A stretch of 55,742 nt of DNA from Apilactobacillus kunkeei (GCF_005930975.1 NZ_VBSE01000033.1:1-55742), one strand, 5' to 3'. Positions 1 through 8,655 are shown, counted from the stretch's first letter. Notes: generated by a model not told the origin, from the sequence alone. A program made the numbers and translations.

Positions 1-78
1 CGAACACAGAAGTTAAGCTTCTAAACGCCGATAGTAGTTGAGGGATCGCCCTCTGCAAGGGTAGGAAGTTGCCGCGCA
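1..78 (+). rRNA. rrf: 5S ribosomal RNA, 3' part
   Basis: The window opens inside a 5S rRNA. The stretch with GAACACAGAAGTTAAGC near the start and GGTAGGAAGTTGCCGCGC at the end matches conserved 5S segments of lactobacilli. The 5' third lies outside the window. It is followed directly by a rho-independent terminator, as expected for the end of an rrn operon. No tRNA genes follow. Confidence 0.9.
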
Positions 79-86
79 ATTTATAA

Positions 87-117
87 AAGAGTTACCGTTT
101 GGTAACTCTTTTTTTTG
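87..117 (+). terminator. rrn operon terminator
   Basis: GAGTTACC and GGTAACTC form a perfect stem with a GTTT loop, followed by eight T. It closes the rRNA operon. Confidence 0.85.
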
Positions 118-383
118 TACATTCAGAACGATACATTACTTTTTATGATAAAATTAAAGAGGTGTGTTGATTAAACTTGGTTAACTACAGGATTTAAATG
201 GAAATGGAGATATTTCGTTAATTCAAGTGCATGCCATAATGTTAATATCTGAATTACTATTGTAAAAAACATAAAATAGTTTGATTTATATCGTTATTTA
301 GGTACGTTTTCATTATTAAACGGGGATATTATTCGTGATTTATGATAAAATTACACTAATACATATTAAGGAGAGGCTTCGTA

Positions 384-1655
384 ATGAAGAAATTTAAGAT
401 AACATTAGGATGGCAAATATTCATTGGTTTAATATTAGGTATCATCCTAGGTCTAGTGTTCTACAAGAATGCTACCGCAATTACTGCAATGCAAAGTATT
501 GGTACAATGTTCATTCGTTTGATTCAAATGATTGTGGTTCCAATCGTTGTTTCATGTTTAACTGTCGGGATTGCTAACATTGGTGATATCCATAAGTTAG
601 GCCGTATCGGTGGAAAGACCATTTTATACTTTGAAATAATGACAACCATCGCCATTGTTTTAGGTTTAGTTGTTGGTAACGTCTTCCATCCTGGTGACTT
701 CATTAACGTGCATTCATTACACGCTACTGATATTACTCAATACATGACTACCGCAAAGACTGCTAACCATACCGGTATCTGGGGTACATTGATTAACCTA
801 ATCCCTGTAAATGTATTTAACTCAATTGCTTCTGGTGATATGATGCCAATCATTGTATTCTCAGTATTCTTTGGTTTAGGTACTGCTGCAGTTGGTGAAA
901 AGGGTAAGATTATCGTTGATTTCTTAAACTCGGTATCACAAGTTATGTTCAAGATTACTGGTTGGATTATGAAGTTATCTCCAATTGGTGTTTGTGCATT
1001 AATCGGAGTTACCTTAGCTGAATTGGGGGTATCTGCATTAGCTCCTCTAAGTTACTTCGTTTTATTAACTTACCTAACAATGATGGTATTCGTACTTGTT
1101 GTAATGGGATTAGCTGCTAGAATCTTTGGTTTCAAGATTACTGACCTTTTAAAGGTTGTTAAGGAAGAAGCTATATTAGCATTTTCAACTGCAAGTTCTG
1201 AAGCTGCACTACCAAGAAGTATCGACAAAATGACCAAATTTGGGGTGAGCCCATCAATCGTTTCATTTGTAATCCCAACTGGTTATACATTTAACCTTGA
1301 TGGTTCAGCAATTTACCAATCACTTGCTGCATTGTTCCTAGCTCAGGCTTATGGAATTCACTTAAGTATTGGTCAACAACTTACTTTATTAGTTGCCCTA
1401 ATGATCACTTCAAAGGGTATGGCCGGTGTTCCTGGTGCATCATTCGTTGTTCTATTAGCGACTGTTTCAACTGTTGGAATTCCAGTTTCTGGTCTAACGT
1501 TTATTGCCGGAATTGACCGTTTTATCGATATGGCCAGAACAGCGGTAAACGTTATTGGTAACTCATTGGCAACAGTTATTATTGGTAAGTCTGAAAAAGA
1601 ATTTGATCCTGCAAAGGAAGAGAAATATTTAAAATCAATCGGAATCCATAAATAA
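384..1655 (+). CDS. Dicarboxylate/amino acid:cation symporter (GltP/DctA family)
   Basis: A 423-aa polytopic membrane protein of the DAACS (SLC1-like) family, which takes up glutamate/aspartate or C4-dicarboxylates with H+ or Na+. It shows the family's substrate-binding signatures: the serine-rich re-entrant loop ASSEAALPRS at about residues 269-278, the NLDG motif of TM7 at about 303-306, KGMAGVPGASFVV, and the amphipathic last segment DRFIDMARTAVNVIGN. Length is normal for the family. The ATG at 384 is preceded by AAGGAGAGG (368-376) at good spacing. It is a single-gene unit, convergent with carB and sharing a bidirectional terminator with it. Substrate preference cannot be read from the sequence, so no gene symbol is given. 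Confidence 0.9.
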   Translation: MKKFKITLGWQIFIGLILGIILGLVFYKNATAITAMQSIGTMFIRLIQMIVVPIVVSCLTVGIANIGDIHKLGRIGGKTILYFEIMTTIAIVLGLVVGNVFHPGDFINVHSLHATDITQYMTTAKTANHTGIWGTLINLIPVNVFNSIASGDMMPIIVFSVFFGLGTAAVGEKGKIIVDFLNSVSQVMFKITGWIMKLSPIGVCALIGVTLAELGVSALAPLSYFVLLTYLTMMVFVLVVMGLAARIFGFKITDLLKVVKEEAILAFSTASSEAALPRSIDKMTKFGVSPSIVSFVIPTGYTFNLDGSAIYQSLAALFLAQAYGIHLSIGQQLTLLVALMITSKGMAGVPGASFVVLLATVSTVGIPVSGLTFIAGIDRFIDMARTAVNVIGNSLATVIIGKSEKEFDPAKEEKYLKSIGIHK

Positions 1656-1659
1656 GAAA

Positions 1660-1692
1660 AAGACCTAATCCATTTGGATTAGGTCTTTTTTT
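1660..1692. terminator. Bidirectional terminator between the symporter gene and carB
   Basis: An 11-bp stem (AGACCTAATCC / GGATTAGGTCT) has a 4-nt loop, A-rich sequence on the left and T-rich on the right. It can therefore serve the plus-strand symporter gene and the minus-strand carAB operon. Confidence 0.85.
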
Positions 1693-4600
1693 ATATCTTT
1701 TCTACCTTCAAGTCGTCGCTTTTTAATGATTGAATAAATGCATTTGCAGTATCGATAGATGTAAATAAGGGAATCGATAAGGAAGTTGCGACTTTGTTTA
1801 TTTGATGATTTTCTGCGGTGTTAATGATTAAATCAACATTTTCTTCTGTAATCTGTTCTGGTTTCATATTTACGATATTAAAATTAAAAGCATTTAATCC
1901 TTTAACCAAACCATCGTTTTGTTCTTCGTCGCGTTGACTTAGCTTCAATAAGACATTGCTATTTGGTTTGATGTTGATACCGGCAGCGGAAAACGACTTT
2001 GCCAAAGCCGAATTATAGTTGATCGCAGAACCCATAACCTCACCGGTCGACTTCATTTCTGGACTAAGATTGGCATCCGCGCCAGGTAGCTTATTAAAAC
2101 TAAATACGGGTGACTTTACTGATACTAAATTAGTTGGAGTAATCATTCCGGTTTCATATCCAAATGATGATAATGGTTTATTCAAAATCGCGTTGGTTGC
2201 TAAACTCACAATAGGAACATCTGTTACTTTCGATAAGAATGGTACGGTTCTAGATGCTCGTTGGTTTACCTCGATCACATATACTTGGTTATTTGAAATG
2301 ATGAATTGAATATTCATCAAACCAATTGTTTTTAGTTTTTTGGCTAACTTAGTCGCAATAGCCACAATTTCTTTTTGAATATTAGGTGAAATATTTTGAG
2401 GTGGATATACAGCCATTGAATCACCAGAGTGGACTCCTGAACTTTCGACATGTTCAATGATTCCTGGAATAACAACTGTTTCTCCATCAGAGATTATATC
2501 CACTTCGGCTTCTGTTCCATATAGATATGAATCAATTAAAACGGGGTGCTGATGCGAAACATTCACAGCCGTTTGCATGTAGTTAAGCAATTCATCATTA
2601 TTGTGGACTATTTTCATGGCTTTTCCACCAATTACATATGAAGGACGTAATAAGACCGGATATGTCATTTTGTCTGTAGCTTGCATGGCTTCATCAATAC
2701 TTTCCACGGAAGTTCCGTATGGCTGCTTGATATTTAAACTTTTGATAACGTGACTAAACAATTCACGATCCTCGCTGATATTAATATCTTTTACAGTTGT
2801 TCCTAACACATTAACACCTAATTTAGATAAGCCTTCTGCAAGGTTGATGGCAGTTTGACCACCGAATTGAAGAATTACACCAGCAGGTTTTTCAAGATTG
2901 ATCACATTCATGACATCTTCGATGGTTAAAGGTTCGAAGTATAACTTATCTGAAATCGAGAAATCAGTTGATACAGTTTCTGGATTGGAATTAATTACGA
3001 TTGATTCATATCCGGACTGTTTTACTGCGAAGATGGAATGGACCGTGGCGTAGTCAAATTCAACACCTTGACCGATTCTAATGGGACCAGAACCAACGAT
3101 TAAGATAGACTTTTTATTACTGGATTTTGATTCATTAGTTTGACCAAATGTACTGTAATAATAAGGAGTAGTGGAATCAAATTCTCCAGCAGAAGTATCA
3201 ACCATTTTAAAGCTAGCTATAATATTATTTTTTACTCTGTTGTCATACACATCTTTTTCACTACATTTCCAAGCGGTTGCAATTTGTTGATCTGAGAATC
3301 CAAATTGCTTAGCTATCTTCAAAGAATCAATGGATTGATTTTCTTTAAGTTCATCGTTAATTTCAACAATATGTTGCATCTTATATAAGAAAAATTGGTT
3401 AATTTGAGTGATGTTATGAATATCTTCAACACTGATATGACGATTAAGTAATTCAAAGATTTGGAACAGACGCTGTTCAGTGGGGGTCGCTATGTTTTCT
3501 AATAATTGATTGGTTGAGTTTTTAGTCAAATCATGTTTTTTTCCATCCTCTAAGGAACGAATAGCTTTTAATAGTGATGACTCAAAGTTTCTCCCGATGG
3601 CCATAACTTCTCCAGTAGCTTTCATTTGAGTGCCAAGTGAATTATCGATATTGGTAAATTTATCGAATGGTAAACGGGGAATTTTAGTCACTATATAATC
3701 AAGTGCAGGTTCGAATTCTGCAAGTGATTTTCCAGTTAGAGGATTGGTGATTTCATCTAATGACATTCCAACAGCAATCTTCGCAGATATTTTAGCGATT
3801 GGATATCCGGTTGCTTTGGATGCTAGGGCAGATGAACGAGAGACACGTGGATTAACTTCGATAATGAAGTAATCACCACTTTTTTGATCAATAGCCATTT
3901 GAATATTTACACCACCCTCGATGTCTAGTGCACGGATAATCTTTAGTGCGGCATCTCTTAACGATTGATAGTCTTTATCAGATAGTGTTTGAGTAGGCGA
4001 TACAACAATTGAATCACCAGTATGGACACCAACAGGATCAACGTTTTCCATCGAACAAACAATTAATGCGTTGTCCTTGGCATCACGCATAACTTCGAAT
4101 TCGATTTCCTTATATCCAGCAATCGATTTCTCTACTAAAACTTGAGTAACTGGTGACATTTCTAGTCCATTGCTCACAATAGCTTCTAATTCTGCATTGT
4201 TATGAACAAATCCACCACCGGTACCACCTAATGTGTAGGCGGGACGAATGACTAATGGATAGCCAATCTTGACTGCTAATTTTTTTGCATCTTCTAAACT
4301 GTTGGCAATGGTTGATTCTGGCACTGGTTCATCCAATTGATTCATTAGTTGTTTAAAGAGTTCACGATCTTCGGCTTGTTCAATTGATTGTAGTTTGGTT
4401 CCGAGAAGCTCAATACCGTATTTTTTCAAGATTCCTGCGTCAGCTAAATTCTTAGCCATGTTTAAACCAGTTTGCCCACCTAATGTTGGAAGGAGGGCAT
4501 CGGGTAGTTCTTTCTTGATAATCTTTTCGACCGAATCAATTGTGATGGGTTCAATATAGACCTCATCGGCAATATCCTTATCAGTCATGATAGTGGCAGG

Positions 4601-4750
4601 ATTAGAATTAACCAGTACGACCTCGTAACCTTCTTCCTTTAATGACAAACATGCTTGGGAACCCGAGTAGTCAAATTCAGCAGCTTGACCAATGACAATC
4701 GGACCAGATCCAATTACTAGTATTTTATGAATGTCTGTATTTTTACTCAT
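1691..4750 (-). CDS. carB: Carbamoyl-phosphate synthase large subunit
   Basis: The synthetase subunit makes carbamoyl phosphate from bicarbonate, ammonia (from CarA) and two ATP. The protein (1019 aa) shows the expected internal duplication: each half starts with the same glycine-rich signature, GSGPIVIGQAAEFDYSG near residue 13 and GSGPIRIGQGVEFDYA near residue 552, followed by an ATP-grasp domain. A C-terminal MGS-like regulatory domain follows. It is shorter than the roughly 1070 aa of the E. coli enzyme, mainly at the C-terminus. Its ATG overlaps the carA stop codon, which implies translational coupling. Since it is divergent from argCJBDF and sits behind an Arg-coding leader, it is probably the arginine-dedicated enzyme; no pyrimidine genes are in the window. 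Confidence 0.95.
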   Translation of the reverse strand: MSKNTDIHKILVIGSGPIVIGQAAEFDYSGSQACLSLKEEGYEVVLVNSNPATIMTDKDIADEVYIEPITIDSVEKIIKKELPDALLPTLGGQTGLNMAKNLADAGILKKYGIELLGTKLQSIEQAEDRELFKQLMNQLDEPVPESTIANSLEDAKKLAVKIGYPLVIRPAYTLGGTGGGFVHNNAELEAIVSNGLEMSPVTQVLVEKSIAGYKEIEFEVMRDAKDNALIVCSMENVDPVGVHTGDSIVVSPTQTLSDKDYQSLRDAALKIIRALDIEGGVNIQMAIDQKSGDYFIIEVNPRVSRSSALASKATGYPIAKISAKIAVGMSLDEITNPLTGKSLAEFEPALDYIVTKIPRLPFDKFTNIDNSLGTQMKATGEVMAIGRNFESSLLKAIRSLEDGKKHDLTKNSTNQLLENIATPTEQRLFQIFELLNRHISVEDIHNITQINQFFLYKMQHIVEINDELKENQSIDSLKIAKQFGFSDQQIATAWKCSEKDVYDNRVKNNIIASFKMVDTSAGEFDSTTPYYYSTFGQTNESKSSNKKSILIVGSGPIRIGQGVEFDYATVHSIFAVKQSGYESIVINSNPETVSTDFSISDKLYFEPLTIEDVMNVINLEKPAGVILQFGGQTAINLAEGLSKLGVNVLGTTVKDINISEDRELFSHVIKSLNIKQPYGTSVESIDEAMQATDKMTYPVLLRPSYVIGGKAMKIVHNNDELLNYMQTAVNVSHQHPVLIDSYLYGTEAEVDIISDGETVVIPGIIEHVESSGVHSGDSMAVYPPQNISPNIQKEIVAIATKLAKKLKTIGLMNIQFIISNNQVYVIEVNQRASRTVPFLSKVTDVPIVSLATNAILNKPLSSFGYETGMITPTNLVSVKSPVFSFNKLPGADANLSPEMKSTGEVMGSAINYNSALAKSFSAAGINIKPNSNVLLKLSQRDEEQNDGLVKGLNAFNFNIVNMKPEQITEENVDLIINTAENHQINKVATSLSIPLFTSIDTANAFIQSLKSDDLKVEKI

Positions 4751-5813
4751 TTGTAATAACCCCCTTTTGGTTAATCATGTTGAAAAATTTATGAAATATG
4801 AAGAGTGCATCATGTGGTCCTGGAGATGCGTCCGGATGGAATTGAACAGAAAAAGCATTATGATTCTTAACTTTAATTCCTTCAATAGTGTGGTCATTGA
4901 CTTCTTCAAATATTACCTCGACATTAGAACTGGGAATTGATTCTGGTAATAACGCATATCCATGATTTTGAGAGGTGAAGTAACATTTTCCAGTTGATAG
5001 GTTCTTAACAGCGTGATTAAAACCACGATGACCGAACTTCATTTTGAATGTTTTTGCTCCATTAGCTAATCCCAATAACTGATTGCCTAAACAAATTCCC
5101 ATGATGGGATAGACCTCTTGTAGTTCTTCAATAACGCCAATCTTATCAATCATCTTAGCTGGATCACCAGGTCCGTTAGATAAGACGATACCATCTGGAT
5201 TAATATCTTTGATTTTTTTTGCTGATACGTCAGCGGGAAAAATGTAGACATCTGCGTTTAAGTTTAATAATTCTGATACGATTGAGTTCTTGATACCATA
5301 GTCAATAACCGCTACTTTTGGTCCATCACCTTCGATGTGATCAATATCTTTGGTTGAATGATTTGCAAATGATACGGGTTTGTCTAAAAGTTCTTGAATT
5401 GTTTTATCTTTTGGATTGTCCGTAATAACTCCTTTGATGCATCCGTTTTGACGAATCTCCTTAGTTAATTCACGCGTATCAATTCCTTCAATCATTGGAA
5501 TGTCAAACTTTTCTGCGTATTGATAAAGTGACATTTTGCTACGGTAGTTACTGGGATGTTTAGCAATGTCGTATGCGATAATCCCGGATATACATGGCGT
5601 GTCTTTTTCGTTGTCTTCGAAATTGATGCCATAGTTGCCGATAAGCGGGTATGTAAAAACCATGATTTGTCCATAGTAACTTGGATCAGTGATGGTTTCT
5701 TGGTAACCAGTCATACCAGTGCTAAATACCACTTCACCGGCTGTTGCTGTTGGTTTAATCTTTGAATATCCTTGATAAATTGCTCCATTGCTTAGTACTA
5801 AATAAGTTTTCAT
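4743..5813 (-). CDS. carA: Carbamoyl-phosphate synthase small subunit (glutamine amidotransferase)
   Basis: The glutaminase subunit feeds ammonia to CarB. The 356-aa protein has the CPSase small-chain N-terminal domain and a class I amidotransferase domain with LSNGPGDPAKM, the nucleophile motif MGICLGNQLLG (Cys near residue 240) and the His motif VQFHPDASPGP. I chose ATG at 5813 because GGAGGT lies 7 nt upstream (5821-5826); a longer frame from a TTG at 5828 would bury that ribosome site. It overlaps carB by 8 nt. The 330-nt leader contains an Arg-rich leader frame and two terminator hairpins (see separate entries). The CarA product serves citrulline synthesis by ArgF, encoded opposite. Confidence 0.95.
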   Translation of the reverse strand: MKTYLVLSNGAIYQGYSKIKPTATAGEVVFSTGMTGYQETITDPSYYGQIMVFTYPLIGNYGINFEDNEKDTPCISGIIAYDIAKHPSNYRSKMSLYQYAEKFDIPMIEGIDTRELTKEIRQNGCIKGVITDNPKDKTIQELLDKPVSFANHSTKDIDHIEGDGPKVAVIDYGIKNSIVSELLNLNADVYIFPADVSAKKIKDINPDGIVLSNGPGDPAKMIDKIGVIEELQEVYPIMGICLGNQLLGLANGAKTFKMKFGHRGFNHAVKNLSTGKCYFTSQNHGYALLPESIPSSNVEVIFEEVNDHTIEGIKVKNHNAFSVQFHPDASPGPHDALFIFHKFFNMINQKGVITNE

Positions 5814-5840
5814 AATAATTACCTCCAAATTTTGGTAAAT

Positions 5841-5870
5841 AAAAAAGGCTGATCAACATTGCGATCAACC
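5841..5870 (-). terminator. Second terminator-like hairpin in the carAB leader
   Basis: On the minus strand GGTTGATC and GATCAGCC (one G-U pair) form an 8-bp stem with an 8-nt loop, followed by six U, ending about 15 nt before the carA ribosome site. It lies downstream of the attenuator terminator. It may be a second control point or a remnant; I could not find a convincing antiterminator for it. Confidence 0.6.
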
Positions 5871-5976
5871 TTATGTTCTGAATACCTTTCATCATATCCA
5901 TAAATAAGTCAATCGACGGTAAAAAAGAACTTATCTTGAATTATGTGAAAAGTATCCAGTGATTCATATTCGGATT

Positions 5977-6034
5977 AAAAAAGGGACCCGCAGATAAATT
6001 TCAGCATAACTCAAAATTTATTTCTGCCGTCCCT
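5977..6034 (-). terminator. carAB attenuator terminator
   Basis: On the minus strand a long interrupted stem (GGGAC/GTCCC, then GCAG/CTGC, then ATAAATTT/AAATTTAT) is followed by six U. Its 5' arm contains GGGACGGCA (6025-6033), perfectly complementary to TGCCGTCCC in the leader frame (6077-6085). The terminator and an alternative antiterminator are therefore mutually exclusive. There is no T-box consensus, so this is not a T-box leader. Confidence 0.85.
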
Positions 6035-6053
6035 CGACTAATTAGCTATTTGA

Positions 6054-6146
6054 TTAAAAATTGCACCTAAAAGTTGGGGACGGCACAATACGTGTCCTCC
6101 TCAATGCATTGTATTCAGTTAGTGTATTATTTGATTTGTTGTTCAT
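6054..6146 (-). CDS. Arginine-rich leader peptide of carAB (30 aa)
   Basis: A short frame with a GGTGAG ribosome site just upstream of its ATG at 6146. The peptide runs MNNKSNNTLTEYNALRRTR and then IVPSPTFRCNF. Two AGG codons and a CGT lie within four codons (6090-6101), and a fourth Arg codon is near the end. The stop is about 20 nt before the attenuator stem. The Arg codons overlap the first half of a weak pause hairpin (GGACAC...GTGCCGTCC). The next five codons encode the strand that can pair with the terminator's 5' arm. This is the geometry of a ribosome-stalling attenuator that senses charged tRNA-Arg. Translation itself is inferred, not shown. Confidence 0.75.
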   Translation of the reverse strand: MNNKSNNTLTEYNALRRTRIVPSPTFRCNF

Positions 6147-6186
6147 AACACTCACCGCTTTTAAATTATTTGTTTTCGTTGAAATC

Positions 6187-6215
6187 AATTTAACATAACT
6201 AAAAAATTAAAACAA
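6187..6215 (-). promoter_or_regulatory. Putative carAB promoter
   Basis: Minus-strand TTGTTT (6210-6215) and TAAATT (6187-6192) are separated by 17 bp. Transcription would start near 6180, about 35 nt before the leader-peptide ATG. The fit is moderate. Confidence 0.5.
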
Positions 6216-6241
6216 GATTAAATTAAAATTAAAAAATAAGT

Positions 6242-6269
6242 TTGCAAAACAAAAAAGTTGTGCTATTGT
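6242..6269 (+). promoter_or_regulatory. Putative argCJBDF promoter
   Basis: TTGCAA (6242-6247) and TATTGT (6264-6269) with 16-bp spacing and a TG one base upstream of the -10. TTTGCAA recurs at 6272-6278. The start would be near 6277, giving a 5' leader that contains the Arg-rich upstream frame. No confident ARG-box palindrome was recognised. Confidence 0.5.
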
Positions 6270-6320
6270 AATTTGCAAGATGTTAGCGAAACATCAAAAA
6301 ATTATAAAAGGGTGATTATC

Positions 6321-6479
6321 ATGACAAAACAAAACTTAAACCAAAGGCGACGTAGCAACGTTTTTTCAACAGGAACAGTGTCTAAAAAATTGAACTTATC
6401 GAAAGGACTGTCTTTATTATGCAAGTCGCAATTATTGGAATTACCGGATACGCCGGATCAACTTTATACGAATTATTAA
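6321..6479 (+). CDS. Arginine-codon upstream frame overlapping argC
   Basis: A 52-codon frame starts at ATG 6321 behind AAAGGGTGA, a ribosome site like that of the carAB leader frame on the other strand. It begins MTKQNLNQRRRSNVF, with three consecutive Arg codons AGG CGA CGT at 6345-6353. It runs through the argC ribosome site and start codon in another frame and stops 61 nt inside argC. It could regulate argC by ribosome stalling or coupling. No clear terminator lies between it and argC, so the mechanism would be translational rather than a copy of the carAB attenuator. It may also be coincidental. Confidence 0.5.
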   Translation: MTKQNLNQRRRSNVFSTGTVSKKLNLSKGLSLLCKSQLLELPDTPDQLYTNY

Positions 6480-7447
6480 AAAAACATTCTCAAGTAAATC
6501 AAATTAATCTTTACGGACATAATTTGTCCAAACCAACTCAGTTAAACCAAATTAACGATGAATTTTCATACGATCAACATTTAGTCTTTCCTTATGACGA
6601 AAATGTCATTATCAAAGACAATGATGCGGTCTTTTTTGCAACTCCTGCAGGGGTAACATCAAAGATTGCTAAACCCTTTATAAAAGCCGATTTACCGGTT
6701 ATTGATTTGTCGGGTGATTACAGATTAAAAGATCCCGATGAATACACTAAGTGGTATCAAAAAGATGCCGCTTCGCTTGTAGACTTACAAAAGGCACAAT
6801 ACTGCCTAGCAGATATTGACGAAAACCCAAAAGCAAAATATATTGCTAATCCAGGGTGTTATGCTACCGCTGTGCTATTAGGGTTGGCACCGGTAGTTAT
6901 GGAAGATTTGATCGATTTAGATAGCATTGTAATTGATGCGAAGTCAGGTTTATCAGGAGCTGGAAAGTCACTTAGTGATTCCAGTCATTTTGTCATGGCT
7001 AATGAAAACTTACAAGTATACAAACCCCACGAACACAAACATATTCCAGAAATTGTCCAAAAGTTACAATTCTGGAATGAAAACGTTAAAAACATTGAAT
7101 TCATGACCACCTTGGTTCCTTTAAATAAAGGAATAATGTGCACCATGTTTATGAAATTAAAATCAAATATTGAAATGGATAAAGTCCAACATGCATTCGA
7201 TTCATTATATGCGAACAGTTCGTTTGTTCACGTATCAATGGATGAGTTGCCAACTATCAAGAGCGTAGTCGGTACAAACGAGTGTCATGTTGGACTTTCT
7301 TTTAATTCCAGTAACAACACATTAATGATTGTCAGCGTTATGGATAACATGATTAAGGGTGCTGCTGGACAAGCAATTCAAAACTTTAATCATCTGTTTG
7401 ATTTTGATGAAAATGACGGATTAGAACTAATGCACGTATTACCATAG
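6419..7447 (+). CDS. argC: N-acetyl-gamma-glutamyl-phosphate reductase
   Basis: The NADPH-dependent third step of arginine (ornithine) synthesis reduces N-acetylglutamyl phosphate to the semialdehyde. The 342-aa protein begins with the Rossmann motif GITGYAGSTLYELL and has the catalytic cysteine motif ANPGCYATAVLLGLAP (Cys near residue 146), followed by the dimerisation half with SGLSGAGKS. The ATG at 6419 has GAAAGGA upstream. It is the first gene of an argCJBDF operon with very short gaps, led by an Arg-codon upstream frame. Confidence 0.95.
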   Translation: MQVAIIGITGYAGSTLYELLKKHSQVNQINLYGHNLSKPTQLNQINDEFSYDQHLVFPYDENVIIKDNDAVFFATPAGVTSKIAKPFIKADLPVIDLSGDYRLKDPDEYTKWYQKDAASLVDLQKAQYCLADIDENPKAKYIANPGCYATAVLLGLAPVVMEDLIDLDSIVIDAKSGLSGAGKSLSDSSHFVMANENLQVYKPHEHKHIPEIVQKLQFWNENVKNIEFMTTLVPLNKGIMCTMFMKLKSNIEMDKVQHAFDSLYANSSFVHVSMDELPTIKSVVGTNECHVGLSFNSSNNTLMIVSVMDNMIKGAAGQAIQNFNHLFDFDENDGLELMHVLP

Positions 7448-7459
7448 GAGGAACTAACA

Positions 7460-8650
7460 ATGAAAACAATCAACTTTAAATGGCCAAAAAATATTAAATC
7501 TGGATCAACTCACGCTGGGTTCAAAGAGGACGGAAAATTAGATATGTGTTGGATAGTATCTAATACGCCAGCTGCGGCAGCTGGCGTATATACAACAAAT
7601 CAATTCAAGGCAGCTCCCGTTCAAGTAACGAAGAAAACAATTGATTTAAAACACGAACTACAGGCAATTATTGTCAATTCTGGTAATGCCAATTCATTTA
7701 CCGGAGATGAGGGTATTCAAAATGTTTATGATTCTAAAAAATTAGTTGCCGATAAGTTACACCTAGATGAAAGCTTGATAGGTGTTGCATCGACTGGAAT
7801 AATCGGTAAACAACTAGATATGGATACATACCAAGAAGGTGTAGATAACTTAAAACTTAGTGATGAAGATATAGACGCCCCAGAAGCAATTATTACGACT
7901 GACACCTGTTCCAAGAAGGTATGTGTGGAAGTGATACTAAATGACCAACCAGTTACTATTACCGGTTTTTCAAAGGGATCAGGTATGATTCATCCAAACA
8001 TGGGAACTACCTTGAGTTGTATCGTCACAGACGCAAACATCGATGGGGATGATCTTCAAAATTTATTAAGTGAAGACATCATCTCAACATTTAACCAAAT
8101 CACCGTTGATGGATGTATGTCCACTAATGATATGGTTTTATCTATGGCAAATGGTTCTGCCAGCGAAGATAAATTAGTTCCTGGAACTGCTGAATATATT
8201 GAGTTCGCTAAGAGTTTCAAATATGTATTGGAAACTCTTGCAAAGAAAGTAGCTCAAGATGGTGAAGGCGCAAATAATTTCGTTGAAGTGAATGTTAACA
8301 GCGCATTTGATAAACAGGAGGCTAACCTAGTTTCTAAGGCAATTGTTGGATCTAACTTGGTCAAATCAATGATTTTTGGTAAAGAAGCCAATTGGGGAAG
8401 AATTGTGCAAGCAATCGGCCAAACTCATGCCCACGTTGATCCTAACCATGTCACAATTAGTCTAAATGGTACCGAGATTGTTACTAATAGTGAGCCAGTT
8501 TCCTTTACTGATAAGGAATTGAAGTCAATGTTTACAGATGAACATATTATTATTGACGTCGACTTAAACGTTGGTAATGCTAGTGGAACTGCATGGGGAT
8601 GTGATTTAACCTACAAGTACGTTGAGATTAACGCAGCATATGAGGGGTGA
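7460..8650 (+). CDS. argJ: Bifunctional ornithine acetyltransferase / N-acetylglutamate synthase
   Basis: ArgJ recycles the acetyl group from N-acetylornithine to glutamate, so this organism uses the cyclic route and needs no argE or separate argA. The 396-aa protein has the self-cleavage motif HPNMGTTLSCIVTDAN. Cleavage is expected before the second Thr (near residue 183), giving alpha and beta chains. The N-terminal SNTPAAAAGVYTTNQFKAAP segment and the GGxNWGR-like FGKEANWGRIVQAIG near residue 312 fit the family. It has a strong AGGAGGAACT site 12 nt after argC. Whether it also keeps acetyl-CoA-dependent synthase activity cannot be judged here. Confidence 0.95.
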   Translation: MKTINFKWPKNIKSGSTHAGFKEDGKLDMCWIVSNTPAAAAGVYTTNQFKAAPVQVTKKTIDLKHELQAIIVNSGNANSFTGDEGIQNVYDSKKLVADKLHLDESLIGVASTGIIGKQLDMDTYQEGVDNLKLSDEDIDAPEAIITTDTCSKKVCVEVILNDQPVTITGFSKGSGMIHPNMGTTLSCIVTDANIDGDDLQNLLSEDIISTFNQITVDGCMSTNDMVLSMANGSASEDKLVPGTAEYIEFAKSFKYVLETLAKKVAQDGEGANNFVEVNVNSAFDKQEANLVSKAIVGSNLVKSMIFGKEANWGRIVQAIGQTHAHVDPNHVTISLNGTEIVTNSEPVSFTDKELKSMFTDEHIIIDVDLNVGNASGTAWGCDLTYKYVEINAAYEG

Positions 8651-8655
8651 TTAAT

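Noticed and set aside
160-383. Leader peptide or riboswitch before the symporter gene.
   Set aside because: Only very short frames without codon runs and no terminator-antiterminator pair were seen in this stretch.
4731-4940. Plus-strand frame over the carA/carB junction.
   Set aside because: It lies wholly opposite well-supported genes, with no ribosome site or recognisable protein; a shadow frame. The same holds for other short opposite-strand frames inside carB, trp, gnd and the GT39 gene.
5977-6034. Possible T-box in the carAB/arg intergenic region (GGGACCCGC and GCCGTCCC pieces).
   Set aside because: The consensus GGTGGTACCGCG is absent, the T-run lies on the minus strand, and the pieces are explained by the terminator and its competing antiterminator.
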